Of a stretch of 64,000 nt of DNA, positions 12,341-21,377 are shown piece after piece. This stretch comes from Parahaliea mediterranea. GTDB taxonomy: Bacteria; Pseudomonadota; Gammaproteobacteria; Pseudomonadales; Halieaceae. Position numbers and translations under genes: made by a program. The DNA lies in assembly GCF_003402235.1 (NCBI RefSeq), contig NZ_QEWO01000001.1, positions 310,001-374,000 of the forward strand, written 5' to 3'. The notes under the pieces are model-generated. The model saw only the letters and a list, made by a program, of their open reading frames with translations, searched no databases and was not told where the DNA came from. Position 1 is the first letter of the stretch. Each line of letters starts with the position of its first letter.

Positions 12341-13269
12341 TTACAGCTTGCCTTCCAGCTCCGGCAGCGCCTCGAACAGGTCTGCCACCAGGCCGTAGTC
12401 CGCCACCTGGAAGATCGGGGCATCCTCGTCCTTGTTGATGGCCACGATGACCTTGGAGTCTTTCATGCCGGCAAGGTGCTGAATGGCGCCGGAAATGCCC
12501 ACCGCGATGTACAGGTCCGGTGCAACGATCTTGCCGGTCTGGCCGACCTGCATGTCGTTGGGTACAAAGCCCGCGTCCACAGCCGCGCGGGATGCACCGA
12601 TGGCGGCGCCCAGCTTGTCGGCAATGCCGTCCAGCAGTTTGAAGTTTTCGCCGTTCTGCATGCCCCGGCCACCGGAGATAACAACAGACGCTGCGGTCAG
12701 TTCCGGACGATCGGACTGGGCCAGTTCTTCACCGACGAATTCGGAGATGCCGGCATCGTGGGCGGCGCCAACCGCTTCAACGCTGGCAGAACCGCCTTCG
12801 GCGGCAGCGGCGTCAAAGGCGGTGGTACGCACGGTGATGACTTTCTTGGCGTCAGCAGATTGCACGGTGGCAATCACGTTGCCAGCGTAAATCGGGCGCT
12901 TGAAGGTGTCGGCGGATTCCACGGCAATAATGTCGGAAATCTGTGCCACATCCAGCAGGGCCGCTACGCGGGGCATGGTGTTCTTGCCATTGGTGGTGGC
13001 GGCGGCAACGATGTTGTCGTAGCCGGCACCCACTTCGGCGATCAGCAGGGCAACATTCTCTGCCAGCTGGTGGCCGTAGGCGGCGTTGTCGGCCACCAGG
13101 ACTTTGTTGACACCGGCAACGGCAGCCGCCTGCTCGCCCACCGCGCCACAACCGGCGCCAGCGACCAGAATGTCGATATCCGCGCCCAGGGCCTGAGCCG
13201 CGGTTACCGCGTTGAGGGTCGCTCCGTTGAGGGTGCTATTGTCGTGTTCTGCAATAACCAGAGTGCTCA

Positions 13270-13270
<1 letters not shown>
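12341..13270 (-). CDS. etfA: Electron transfer flavoprotein subunit alpha
   Basis: 309 residues, normal length. The C-terminal FAD domain shows [31 protein letters not shown] and NKDEDAPIF, which line the FAD pocket. With EtfB it accepts electrons from acyl-CoA and other dehydrogenases and passes them to ETF-quinone oxidoreductase, encoded divergently at 14324. The start ATG overlaps the etfB TGA by 1 nt (TGATG), so the two are translationally coupled. A terminator follows 20 nt downstream. Confidence 0.96.
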
Positions 13271-14019
<749 letters not shown>

Positions 14020-14323
14020 GGATTCTCCAACACAGTAAGACGTAAGTGGGTGAATTAAGGGCGGTAAAGAAACGGCTGGAAAGCGGCCAAAATCGGGCGC
14101 CCGCGATTTAACGGCGAAACATGTTGCCGCCAAAGGTCGGGTAGGTCAATAGCTGTAGGCGACAGCAAAGTTAACGCAAACGGTCAATTTAGCTATACGT
14201 ACCATTCATCGGCTTTATGGCCATTAATCTTTGAAAATTATATACTTGCGCCCCTTTCAAAGGTCGGCCCCTGCCGCGCCGACTGCACAAACTGACAAAG
14301 AGCAACGACAAGAGGACAGGCCT
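14020..14323. promoter_or_regulatory. Divergent intergenic region etfB / ETF-QO
   Basis: 304 nt without a gene. It is more AT-rich than its surroundings at 14165-14260 and contains TATACT (14241-14246) about 80 nt upstream of the ETF-QO start. No clean -35 was found on either side, and I recognise no fatty-acid regulator site. Confidence 0.4.
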
Positions 14324-15976
14324 GTGGAACGCGAATCAATGGAATTTGATGTAGTCATCGTCGGCGCCGGACCGGCGGGGCTGTCGGCCGCCTGCCGCAT
14401 CATGCAGCTGGCCCAGGAAAAATCCCAGGAGATTACCGTTTGCGTGGTGGAAAAAGGCTCCGAGGTTGGCGCTCACATCCTCTCGGGTGCGGTGCTTGAG
14501 CCCCGCGCCATCAACGAACTGTTCCCGAACTGGAAGGAGCTCGGCGCGCCGCTCAATACGGAAGTCAGCGAAGACCGTTTCTTCTTTTACACCAGCGAAA
14601 AAAGCGCCTTCAAACTGCCCAATTTCTTTATCCCCAAGCCCACCCATAACGACGGCAACTACATTGTCTCGATGGGCAACGTCTGCCGCTGGCTGGCCGA
14701 GCAGGCCGAGGGGCTGGGTGTCGAGGTGTACCCAGGCTTTGCCGCCGCCGAAGTGCTCTATCACGAAGACGGCAGCGTCAAGGGCATCGCCACCGGCGAC
14801 ATGGGCATCAGCGCCAGCGGCGAACAAAAAGACGGCTACATGCCGGGCATGGAACTGCACGCCAAATACACCCTGTTCGCCGAGGGTTGCCGCGGCCACC
14901 TCGGCAAGCAACTGATCGAGAAATTCGGCCTCAGCGACGGGAAAGACCCCCAGCACTACGGCATTGGCCTGAAGGAGATCTGGGAGATCCCCGCAGACAA
15001 GCACCAGCCCGGCCTGGTTGTGCACGGCCTCGGCTGGCCCCTGCAGGAGACTGGCTCCAGCGGCGGCGCCTTCCTCTACCATGCCGAAAATAACCAGGTA
15101 TACCTGGGCCTGATCGCCGACCTGAACTATTCCAACCCGCACATGAGCCCCTTCCAGGAGTTCCAGCGCTGGAAGCATCACCCCGAAACCATCAAATACC
15201 TGGAGGGCGGCACTCGCCTCACCTACGGCGCCCGCGCCATCGCCAAGGGTGGCCTGAATTCCCTGCCGAAAATGCACTTCCCTGGCGGCCTGCTGATCGG
15301 TTGCGACGCGGGCACGCTCAACAGTGTGAAGATCAAGGGTAACCACACCGCCATGAAGAGCGGCATGCTCGCCGCAGAAGCCGTGGTAGAAGCCCTCGCC
15401 CATGGCGAGAGCGCGCCGAAGGATCTCGCCAGCTTTGCCGACAAGGTCAAAGGCTCCTGGCTGTACGAAGAGCTGTACGCCACCCGCAACTTCTCCGGCT
15501 TCATGCACAAGTTGGGCACGCTTGTGGGGTCCGCCATGGTGTGGGTCGACCAGAACATCTTCGGCGGCAAACTGCCCTTCACCCTGCACGACACGGTGCC
15601 CGACTACGCCACGCTGAAGCCCGCCGCCGACAGTAAAAAACCGGTCTACCCCAAGCCGGACAACAAAATCAGCTTCGACCGCCTGTCGTCAGTCTTCCTG
15701 TCCAACACCAACCACGAGGAAGACCAGCCCTGCCACCTCACCCTGAAGGATGCGGACATTCCGCTGACCCAGAACCTGCCGATGTACGACGAACCGGCCC
15801 AGCGTTACTGTCCCGCAGGCGTGTACGAAATCGTCGAGGACGAGGCCGGCAAGCGCTTCCAGATCAACGCCCAGAACTGCGTGCACTGCAAAACCTGCGA
15901 CATTAAGGACCCGGCGCAGAACATTGTATGGGTAACACCAGAAGGCTTTGGTGGGCCGAATTATCCGAACATGTGA
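14324..15976 (+). CDS. Electron transfer flavoprotein-ubiquinone oxidoreductase
   Basis: 550 residues from a GTG at 14324 preceded by AAGAGGA; an in-frame frame extends further upstream, but Pseudomonas homologues begin MEREYMEFDVVIVG, matching VERESMEFDVVIVG here. Residues 7-20 (DVVIVGAGPAGLSA) form the FAD dinucleotide fold. The C-terminal ferredoxin-like domain has the [4Fe-4S] cysteines in YCPAGVYE and NCVHCKTCDIKDP. It oxidises reduced ETF and reduces ubiquinone at the inner membrane. Transcription ends at a strong terminator at 16018. Confidence 0.95.
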   Translation: MERESMEFDVVIVGAGPAGLSAACRIMQLAQEKSQEITVCVVEKGSEVGAHILSGAVLEPRAINELFPNWKELGAPLNTEVSEDRFFFYTSEKSAFKLPNFFIPKPTHNDGNYIVSMGNVCRWLAEQAEGLGVEVYPGFAAAEVLYHEDGSVKGIATGDMGISASGEQKDGYMPGMELHAKYTLFAEGCRGHLGKQLIEKFGLSDGKDPQHYGIGLKEIWEIPADKHQPGLVVHGLGWPLQETGSSGGAFLYHAENNQVYLGLIADLNYSNPHMSPFQEFQRWKHHPETIKYLEGGTRLTYGARAIAKGGLNSLPKMHFPGGLLIGCDAGTLNSVKIKGNHTAMKSGMLAAEAVVEALAHGESAPKDLASFADKVKGSWLYEELYATRNFSGFMHKLGTLVGSAMVWVDQNIFGGKLPFTLHDTVPDYATLKPAADSKKPVYPKPDNKISFDRLSSVFLSNTNHEEDQPCHLTLKDADIPLTQNLPMYDEPAQRYCPAGVYEIVEDEAGKRFQINAQNCVHCKTCDIKDPAQNIVWVTPEGFGGPNYPNM

Positions 15977-16017
15977 CGGACCACAGTGGGGCCGAAATGC
16001 CTCACTCACATCCCTCG

Positions 16018-16044
16018 AAAAGCCTGCATTTGCAGGCTTTTTTT
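16018..16044 (+). terminator. Intrinsic terminator of the ETF-QO gene
   Basis: A 10-bp stem AAAAGCCTGC/GCAGGCTTTT around ATTT, followed by a run of seven T (16038-16044). The A-run on the other side could also serve the convergent DUF1285 gene. Confidence 0.9.
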
Positions 16045-16126
16045 GGCCACCTGCTGGCTTGGTCGTGCCCTGCAGCTTGCGCTCAATCATCAACAGGGCA
16101 AGACAGGCAAGGCAAAGGGTGCCAGC

Positions 16127-16672
16127 TCATCCGCTCGACAGACGCCAGCACTCGCCAGCGCTGCGCACCACCGGATCGCCACCCTCCTCCTCGGCCATCG
16201 CCACCAGCCGATACCAGGCGGCCCGGCTGCACAGGGCGGTGAGACCGTGCTTCAGCTGGATGCCGGCCACGCCCTCGCGATTTTCATCGAGAAACAGCCC
16301 GTGCGCAGCATCCAGCACCACCTGCTTGCCGGTATTGAGGGTGGCGACAAGATCCTCGCCACGGCGGTCAAACGCGGTAATCAGCAGCGGATGCGCCTCC
16401 ACCTGCAGGCGCCACTTCTCGCCCGGGGTCACCAGGTAATACTCGCCGTCTGCCTCGCGTCGCAGGATGCTGGCGAACAGGCGCACAATCTCTTCTCGCG
16501 CTATCGGCGCGCCTTCGTGCCACCAGCTGCCATCGCTACGAATCACGATATCAATGTCACCCAGCAACGGCGGATGCCACTTCTCCAGCGGCGGCTCATC
16601 AAAGTTGCGACGACCCTGCACCTGCTGCTGCAGGCCATCGAGTGTGGGATTACTGCTGTTGGAGGCTGGCAT
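16127..16672 (-). CDS. DUF1285 domain protein
   Basis: 181 residues. The sequence has the DUF1285 (PF06938) signature: PPLLGDIDIVIRSDGSWWHEG, here with GDIDIVI and WWHEGAPI (about residues 38-60), then LFASILRREADGEYYLVTPGEKW. The family forms a two-domain beta-rich protein of unknown function, common in gammaproteobacteria and often compared with tubby/SufE-like folds, but with no proven activity. It is divergent from the YiiX-like gene with only 53 nt between starts, so a shared promoter region is likely. Confidence 0.85.
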   Translation of the reverse strand: MPASNSSNPTLDGLQQQVQGRRNFDEPPLEKWHPPLLGDIDIVIRSDGSWWHEGAPIAREEIVRLFASILRREADGEYYLVTPGEKWRLQVEAHPLLITAFDRRGEDLVATLNTGKQVVLDAAHGLFLDENREGVAGIQLKHGLTALCSRAAWYRLVAMAEEEGGDPVVRSAGECWRLSSG

Positions 16673-16725
16673 GGAAACTCCCGCTGCGATATAAGGGTGG
16701 AGTATAGCGATTTACGAAGGACGGT

Positions 16726-17577
16726 ATGATCAGCTGGATGCGCAAGGCCGTCATTCGGTGGCTGCAACACAAGCGCCCTCTCCCGAGCACGCCACTGAGT
16801 GACTTTGAACGGATTCGCCACGAAGTCAAACCCTGCGATGTGATTCTGGTTGAGGGCCGCTCCCGGGTCAGCGAAGTGATCAAGCTGATCACCCAGAGCA
16901 GCTGGTCGCACGCGGCGCTCTATATCGGCCGCCTGCACGATCTGGAAAACCCCCTGCTCCGGGATTTGCTGCGCCAGCACTACATCGGCACCGCCGACAA
17001 ACAGCTGATTATCGAAAGCGAACTGGGCATGGGCACCATCGTGCGCCCGCTGACAGCCTACGAGGAAGAGCACCTGCGCATCTGCCGCCCGCGCAACCTC
17101 GGCTACCACGACAGCCAGCAGGTGATTGCCTATGCCATCGGCCGGCTCGGCACCGCCTACGATGTGCGGCAGATTTTTGACCTGGCCCGCTTTCTCTTTC
17201 CCTGGTGGATTCTGCCGCGGCGCTGGCGCTCCAGCCTGTTCAAGTCCAACCCCGGCAAGGCCACCCACACCGTGTGCTCCACCATGATTGCCGAGGCCTT
17301 TGGCAGCATACAATTTCCCATTCTGCCGCTGGTCAAGCGCCTGGAAGGCGATCGCTACAAGCTCTACATGCGCAACCCCAAGCTGTGCACACCGAGCGAC
17401 TTCGACTATTCGCCCTACTTCGACATCATCAAGTATCCCTTCCTGGATTTTCACGCCTACAGCGACCAGCGCCTGCTGCCCTGGAGCGGCGCCGGAGAGT
17501 TGAGCGATGATGAGCGCGGGCTGTACGTGTCCGTGGGGGAGGAGCTGCCGGCAGTACCGGCAGCGGACGAGGCCTGA
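16726..17577 (+). CDS. YiiX/YebB-like permuted NlpC/P60 (papain-fold) hydrolase
   Basis: 283 residues, ATG 16726 behind GAAGGA. The circularly permuted papain-like core (PF05708 type) shows its three expected parts in order: a catalytic His in SSWSHAALYIG (about residue 63), an acidic residue in IIESE (about 91-95), and the catalytic Cys in HTVCSTMIAEAF (about 184). An aromatic segment FLFPWWILP (about 162-171) may be membrane-associated. No classical signal peptide is seen; the first 15 residues are basic (MISWMRKAVIRWLQ) and could act as an N-terminal anchor. Such enzymes cleave peptidoglycan peptides or lipid/protein amides; the substrate here is unknown. It is convergent with serA. Confidence 0.8.
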   Translation: MISWMRKAVIRWLQHKRPLPSTPLSDFERIRHEVKPCDVILVEGRSRVSEVIKLITQSSWSHAALYIGRLHDLENPLLRDLLRQHYIGTADKQLIIESELGMGTIVRPLTAYEEEHLRICRPRNLGYHDSQQVIAYAIGRLGTAYDVRQIFDLARFLFPWWILPRRWRSSLFKSNPGKATHTVCSTMIAEAFGSIQFPILPLVKRLEGDRYKLYMRNPKLCTPSDFDYSPYFDIIKYPFLDFHAYSDQRLLPWSGAGELSDDERGLYVSVGEELPAVPAADEA

Positions 17578-17597
17578 GCCGGTCCTGGCCGGCTAAG

Positions 17598-18782
17598 TCA
17601 GCTACAGCTGCCGATAAGGCGGACGCTGGTAACACCATCGAGCTTGCGCATGGTATCCAGCAGTTGTGCCGTTGGGGTGGTGTCGATATCAATCAGGTTG
17701 TAGGCCACTTCGTCGCGGCTTTTGTTGAGCATGTCGATCACGTTGATGTTGTCATCGGCCAGCAGCGCCAGCACGCTGCCGAGAATTTTCGGCACGTTGC
17801 TGTTGGTCACCGCCAGGCGGCAACCACTGACCCGCTCCAACTGCAGGGTCGGGAAGTTGACAGAGTTGCGAATGTTGCCGTTCTCCAAGAAGTCCCGCAG
17901 CTGCTCCACCGCCATCACGGCGCAATTGTCTTCGGCTTCGTCGGTGCTGGCACCAATGTGCGGCGTGAGAATGACATCCTTGCGCCCGATCAGCGCCGGC
18001 GAGGGGAAGTCAGCGATGTACTTGCGCAGTTGCCCCTTGTCCAGCGCGGCCACCAGGGCAGCCTCGTCCACAATTTCCTGGCGGGCAAAATTCAGCAGGC
18101 AGGCGTGGGGCTGCAGGGCACCCAGTAGTTCGGCGTTGATCAGGTCGCGGGTGGAATCCAGCACCGGCAGGTGCAGGCTGATGTAGTCGCAGCGCGAAAA
18201 CAACGCCGACAGGGTGTCAGCCTTTTTCACCTCGCTCGGCAGGCGCCAGGCGGCGTCCACCGACAGGGCCGGGTCATAGCCCATCACTTCCATGCCCAGC
18301 GTCAGCGCCATTTCGGCCACCAGTGAACCGATGGCGCCAAGGCCCACCACGCCCAGGCGCTTGCCGTAAAGCTCGCTGCCCTTGAACTGCTTCTTCTGTG
18401 CTTCCAGCGTACGGTTGAGCTCGGCCTTGTCGGTCACGCCCGCCAGGGTGTCGACGTAGTCGTTCCCCTCCAGAATGCCCCGCGAGCCCAGCAGCAGGCC
18501 GGCGGCGACAAGTTCCTTCACCGCGTTGGCATTGGCCCCGGGTGTATTGAAAACCGGGATGCCCCGGCGCGTGCACTCGTCCACCGGAATGTTGTTCACA
18601 CCGGCGCCCGCGCGGGCAATACCCAGTACGCTGTCGGCGATGTCCGCCGCCTGCAGTTTGTGGCTGCGCAGTAGAATGGCGTCCGGGTGGGCAAATTCGC
18701 TGGCGATCTCGTAGCTGTCCCGCGGCAAGCGCTCCAGCCCGAGGATGGAGATCTGGTTGAGTGTCAGAATGCGCTTGGCCAT
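17598..18782 (-). CDS. serA: D-3-phosphoglycerate dehydrogenase
   Basis: 394 residues. Substrate/NAD domains of the D-2-hydroxyacid dehydrogenase family: GVNNIPVDEC (about 61-70), Rossmann GLGAIGS (about 146), catalytic Arg in NFARQEIVD, and the catalytic His in TPHIGAST. A C-terminal ACT domain (about 320-394, VTNSNVPKILG...NVIDM) is the serine-binding regulatory site. It oxidises 3-phosphoglycerate in the first step of serine synthesis, supplying one-carbon units also used by MetH. It lies 45 nt after ppiD on the same strand. Confidence 0.94.
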   Translation of the reverse strand: MAKRILTLNQISILGLERLPRDSYEIASEFAHPDAILLRSHKLQAADIADSVLGIARAGAGVNNIPVDECTRRGIPVFNTPGANANAVKELVAAGLLLGSRGILEGNDYVDTLAGVTDKAELNRTLEAQKKQFKGSELYGKRLGVVGLGAIGSLVAEMALTLGMEVMGYDPALSVDAAWRLPSEVKKADTLSALFSRCDYISLHLPVLDSTRDLINAELLGALQPHACLLNFARQEIVDEAALVAALDKGQLRKYIADFPSPALIGRKDVILTPHIGASTDEAEDNCAVMAVEQLRDFLENGNIRNSVNFPTLQLERVSGCRLAVTNSNVPKILGSVLALLADDNINVIDMLNKSRDEVAYNLIDIDTTPTAQLLDTMRKLDGVTSVRLIGSCS

Positions 18783-18827
18783 GTACTACGTCCCTGTTCC
18801 TTTGGTTCGGTGTTGGGCTTTGTTGTA

Positions 18828-20708
18828 TTAATAGATGGTGATGTCGGCCTGCTCGCGCAGGCCCTGGCGGTACTCTTCCTGCACCAGGGCGCCGTGTTCG
18901 CCACCCACCAGCTGGCTGATCTGCGCCTGGCGGCCCGCCGGCAGGCTTGCGAGCTTGCCGGGCGCAACCCGAGATACCTGGTACACCAGCGCATCGCCGG
19001 CGGGGGTCATGGTGTAATCAGCAAGCTGCTCGCCATCGGCCGGTGCGCGCAGGGCAAAGGCTGCATCCGCCAGCGCCGGGTTCAGCATGCCGGAATCGCG
19101 CTGGGCGCCAATCTCAACCTGCCACTCAAAGCCCAGGCCCTCGGCCACGGCCTCCACGCGCTCGCCACCACGCAGTCTGGCTACGGCCTGGGCAGCGGTG
19201 CTGGCAACGGCTTCGCGGGCGCGCTGGTCGCGCAGCGCCAGCACAATGTCATCACGCACCGCTGCAAGGGCTTGCAACTCGGGTGCCTGGTGCTTCTCTA
19301 CGCGCAATACCACGAAGTGATCCGGGGCCAGCTCGATAACTTCACTGTTATGCCCGACTTCCAGCACGTCTTCAGAGAAGGCCGCCGCCAGCAGGGACGG
19401 GTTGGCAAACAGACCGTCAGCCTGGTTGCGACTGACCGGTTCGCTGGTTTCAACGGTCAGATCAAGCTCGGTAGCCGGCCCGGCCAGGCTCTGGGCGTTA
19501 AACGCCAGGTCGCGCAGGGCTTCGACGGTGCTCAGCAGCGCGGCCTGGGCCTCGCGCTCCTGAACGCGCTGCTCCAGTTCCGGGCGCATTTCGGCAAAGC
19601 TCGGTGCCTCACCCTCACGGCGTTCGGTCACCACGATAAAGTGGGTGCCGGCATCGGTGGTAACCGGGTCAGATACGGTGTTCAAATCCAGTGCGGCAAT
19701 GGCCTCTTCCATGGCTTCCGGAAAGGCGTCCCCGGCGCTGTAACCCAGGTCACCGCCGGCACTGGCAGAGCCAATATCGTCGGATGCACTCTCGGCGAGC
19801 GTGGCGAAATCGGCGCCGTCATTGAGCGCGGTTTGCACTTCACTGATACGCGCGGCGTAATCAGCATCGCTTTCATCGTCGCCCTGGGTCAGCAGGATAT
19901 GGGAAACGCGGTTTTCCGTCTGGTACTGGTAGCCGCCCTTTTCCTGCTCATACATGGCCATCAGTTCTTCTTCATCCGCCGGCGCAGTGAAGTCGGCCGC
20001 CTGCAATTCGATGTAGTTCAGGGTCACACTTTCAGCGCTGTAGAAGTCCGCCTCATTGGCCTGGTAGTAGGCAGCAATGTCATCTTCGCTGACAGAAACG
20101 CCCGCCTCCACCGCCGCCAGCGGCACCGTGAGGTAGCGAATATCACGTTGCTCAGCCACGATGCGCGCGGCCAGTTCCCGCTCTGCCGGGGTGCTGAACT
20201 CGCTGCCGGGAAGGCCACTGCGCAGCTGATTGACGACCACATCCTGCTGCAGCGCCTGCTTGAAGGATGCCGGCGTATATCCGGCCTGGGCCAGCGTGCT
20301 CTTGTACAGCTCAGGCGAGAACTGGCCGTTGATCTGGAACTGCTCCATGCCGCTGATAAGGCGCCCCAGTTCCGCATCGGAAACGGCCAGTTTCATATCA
20401 TTGGCCGACTGGGTCAGCAGGCGCCGCCCGATAATGCTCTGTAGGGCCTGGCTGCTCAGGCGCTGCTCGTCGAGCATGGCCGGGTCGATGTTCTCGCCGA
20501 ACATGGAAATCAGCTGGCGCTGCTGGGTGTTAACCACCTGCTGCACCTCCGCCGGGCTGATCTCTTCGCCGTTGACTTCTGCCACCCCGGAGCTGCCGCC
20601 ACCGAGCAGGATGGATTCGATGCCGAAAAGGGCAAAGGAAACCACGATGACCCACACCACGACCTTGGCCGCGGTGCCTTGAACGTTCTGGCGAATATCT
20701 TGCAGCAT
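18828..20708 (-). CDS. ppiD: Periplasmic peptidyl-prolyl isomerase/chaperone PpiD (SurA N-terminal domain)
   Basis: 626 residues. A short cytoplasmic N-terminus (MLQDIRQNVQGTAAK) is followed by one membrane anchor (about 18-35, VVWVIVVSFALFGI), a SurA/trigger-factor-like chaperone arm, a parvulin domain (about 263-365; VSHILLT, then SAGGDLGY and GTHFIVVTE) and a second degenerate parvulin-like part. It is an inner-membrane-anchored, periplasm-facing foldase that works at the Sec translocon. The order lon-hupB-ppiD is conserved in gammaproteobacteria. A terminator (20802-20831) separates it from hupB, so it has its own promoter, which I could not identify. Confidence 0.93.
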   Translation of the reverse strand: MLQDIRQNVQGTAAKVVVWVIVVSFALFGIESILLGGGSSGVAEVNGEEISPAEVQQVVNTQQRQLISMFGENIDPAMLDEQRLSSQALQSIIGRRLLTQSANDMKLAVSDAELGRLISGMEQFQINGQFSPELYKSTLAQAGYTPASFKQALQQDVVVNQLRSGLPGSEFSTPAERELAARIVAEQRDIRYLTVPLAAVEAGVSVSEDDIAAYYQANEADFYSAESVTLNYIELQAADFTAPADEEELMAMYEQEKGGYQYQTENRVSHILLTQGDDESDADYAARISEVQTALNDGADFATLAESASDDIGSASAGGDLGYSAGDAFPEAMEEAIAALDLNTVSDPVTTDAGTHFIVVTERREGEAPSFAEMRPELEQRVQEREAQAALLSTVEALRDLAFNAQSLAGPATELDLTVETSEPVSRNQADGLFANPSLLAAAFSEDVLEVGHNSEVIELAPDHFVVLRVEKHQAPELQALAAVRDDIVLALRDQRAREAVASTAAQAVARLRGGERVEAVAEGLGFEWQVEIGAQRDSGMLNPALADAAFALRAPADGEQLADYTMTPAGDALVYQVSRVAPGKLASLPAGRQAQISQLVGGEHGALVQEEYRQGLREQADITIY

Positions 20709-20801
20709 GGGAGAGTAATCCGATGGACTTCAATGTAAACACGACTGCCGCAGCAGCGTGGCAGGTCGCCATCCGGTGGCGCCCGCCTGTTCTTCAAATA
20801 C

Positions 20802-20831
20802 AAAAAAGCGCACGGGAACGTGCGCTTTTTT
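20802..20831 (-). terminator. Intrinsic terminator of hupB
   Basis: A 12-bp stem AAAAAAGCGCAC (20802-20813) with GTGCGCTTTTTT (20820-20831) and a 6-nt loop; read on the minus strand it ends in a six-T run. It sits 53 nt after the hupB stop and upstream of ppiD. Confidence 0.9.
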
Positions 20832-20883
20832 GTTTCTTACCCTGTCGGGTGTTCCTGCCAGCGGTTGCTGGGGAACGCCGTGA

Positions 20884-21159
20884 TCAGGCGTTTACCGCGT
20901 CTTTCAGCGCTTTGCCGGCCTTGAAGCCAGGCACGTTGGAAGCGGCGATCTGGATGGTAGCACCGGTTTGCGGGTTGCGGCCTTCACGGGCGGCGCGCGG
21001 CTTGACGGCAAAGGTGCCAAAGCCAACCAGCGATACCTGCTCGCCCTTGGCGAGGGCTTCGGTGATGCTGTCTACCACGGCGTCCAGCGCACGGCCTGCG
21101 GAAGCTTTCGGCAGGTCGGCGGCGGCTGCGATGGCATCAATGAGTTCGGTCTTGTTCAC
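20884..21159 (-). CDS. hupB: DNA-binding protein HU-beta
   Basis: 91 residues from a GTG at 21159 with AAGGGGAT upstream; upstream in-frame starts would add residues unrelated to HU. The sequence ([31 protein letters not shown]) is a typical HU, ending [13 protein letters not shown]. The nucleoid-associated dimer bends DNA without sequence specificity. It is located between lon and ppiD as in E. coli. A near-consensus promoter lies 170 nt upstream, giving an unusually long leader. Confidence 0.96.
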   Translation of the reverse strand: MNKTELIDAIAAAADLPKASAGRALDAVVDSITEALAKGEQVSLVGFGTFAVKPRAAREGRNPQTGATIQIAASNVPGFKAGKALKDAVNA

Positions 21160-21335
21160 ACTTATCCCCTTGGAATTTATAGGTGGCGTTTTGGATGAGC
21201 CCCTGCCTCTGCGGGGGCAATCAGTTGTCTGTTCGGCTGCTGCTGCGGTTAGCACCGCGACCCTGCACGATGCCGGAAACCCTACAGATATCGGGCTAAA
21301 AGCTACCGGGGTAGCCGCCTGATCAGTCGGCTGAC

Positions 21336-21363
21336 TTTATACCAGAGCTTGGAATTGGGTCAA
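21336..21363 (-). promoter_or_regulatory. Sigma-70 promoter of hupB
   Basis: Minus strand: TTGACC (21363-21358), 16-nt spacer, TATAAA (21341-21336), each 5/6 to consensus. It starts 15 nt after the lon stop codon. The predicted start near 21329 gives a leader of about 170 nt containing a GC-rich hairpin at about 21198-21217. Confidence 0.7.
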
Positions 21364-21377
21364 CCGGAAGCCTCGTA

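Noticed and set aside
14231-14323. N-terminal extension of the ETF-QO protein from a TTG at 14231
   Set aside because: The added 31 residues are unlike homologues, and a GTG with a good RBS at 14324 matches the known N-terminus.
18687-20444. A 585-codon plus-strand open frame opposite serA/ppiD
   Set aside because: Shadow of ppiD; no RBS, biased composition, and PpiD domains are complete on the minus strand.
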